Origin: JBEKYH01 sp049511115
GTDB lineage: Bacteria > Planctomycetota > Phycisphaerae > Tepidisphaerales > Tepidisphaeraceae
Assembly (NCBI GenBank): GCA_049511115.1
Contig: JBEKYH010000355.1
Span: 1-5,635 of the forward strand
DNA: 5,635 bases
Direction: 5' to 3'
Positions 5,474 to 5,635 of the stretch are shown in pieces; within the stretch, counting starts at the first letter, position 1, and every line of letters starts with the position of its first letter. The notes under the pieces are model-generated. The model had not been told where the DNA came from and ran no database searches. It saw only the letters and a program-made list of their open reading frames with translations. A program made the translations under genes and the position numbers.

Positions 5474-5635
5474 TCAGCATGGACCAGAGTGTCCCAAAAA
5501 TGTTGGAACGACTTTTCCATCCAACAAGTCCAAAAATGCTTTGCCGAGTTCAATAATGCAGGCCGTATCAATGTCGTATCCACCTGTTCCCGCCTCGTCG
5601 AACCCGAGCAAATCAAGCGTGTTTCGATGAAGGAC
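5474..5635 (-). CDS. C-terminal fragment of an unrecognised protein (start beyond right edge)
   Basis: Read on the minus strand from the right edge, one frame is open for 53 codons and ends at TGA (5476-5474). It begins VLHRNTLDLLGFDEAGTG and continues through GGYDIDTACIIELGKAFLDL to the end GHSGPC. The composition is protein-like, with a helix-forming CIIELGKAFLDLLDG stretch and a hydrophobic VVPTFLG end, and unlike the Arg/Ser-rich translations of the other frames. It lacks a start codon within the window, so an ATG-based search would miss it. The stretch looks less GC-rich than the lyase and ABC-F genes, with codons such as TTG, ATT and GAT, which might reflect different ancestry or just a short sample. 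I do not recognise the family. Its stop lies 229 bp upstream of the lipoprotein gene on the same strand, too far to assume an operon. Confidence 0.6.
   Translation of the reverse strand, partial: VLHRNTLDLLGFDEAGTGGYDIDTACIIELGKAFLDLLDGKVVPTFLGHSGPC

Noticed and set aside
5416..5616. Minus-strand open frame of 66 codons starting at 5616
   Set aside because: It overlaps, in another frame, the 53-codon C-terminal fragment, which is open to the edge and has more natural composition.
5319..5630. Plus-strand open frame of 103 codons at the right end
   Set aside because: It overlaps antisense the more protein-like minus-strand frame, has a Ser/Arg/Pro-rich composition and no ribosome binding site.

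Overview
The window is a GC-rich bacterial chromosome segment with four substantially readable protein genes, one further gene fragment at the right edge, and unusually structured intergenic DNA. Export-signal-bearing proteins (two Sec signal peptides and one lipobox), a rhamnogalacturonan lyase and weak or absent Shine-Dalgarno sequences suggest a Gram-negative environmental polysaccharide degrader. My best guess is Planctomycetota, possibly Phycisphaerae, but this rests on the style of the proteins and not on any marker gene.

Layout from left to right. Positions 1-433 (minus strand) hold the N-terminal 144 residues of a secreted protein that runs off the left edge. Positions 512-2500 (minus) encode a complete secreted PL4 rhamnogalacturonan lyase, 78 bp upstream of the first gene and probably cotranscribed with it. 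A 251-bp divergent intergenic region (2501-2751) carries a long hairpin-forming repeat element, a 12-bp palindrome and a candidate promoter. Positions 2752-4569 (plus) encode a complete Uup-type ABC-F ATPase. A 207-bp convergent region (4570-4776) carries a second hairpin element of the same family and a short TTGGCG tandem repeat. Positions 4777-5244 (minus) encode a small predicted lipoprotein. Positions 5245-5473 hold no convincing gene, only short repeats. Positions 5474-5635 (minus) are the last 53 codons of a gene that enters from the right.

Functionally, the lyase would cleave the rhamnogalacturonan-I backbone of pectin outside the cytoplasm. The secreted protein downstream of it may act with it, but its role is unknown. 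The ABC-F protein is a housekeeping ribosome-associated ATPase and has no visible link to the lyase. The lipoprotein is of unknown function.

I do not see a defence system, a transposase or a CRISPR array. The most unusual signal is the pair of intergenic elements. Their stems are built from three tandem 8-9 nt units of the type CRCNGAGG(A), and their loops share a 17-nt block that is identical at 16 positions, although the stems have diverged.
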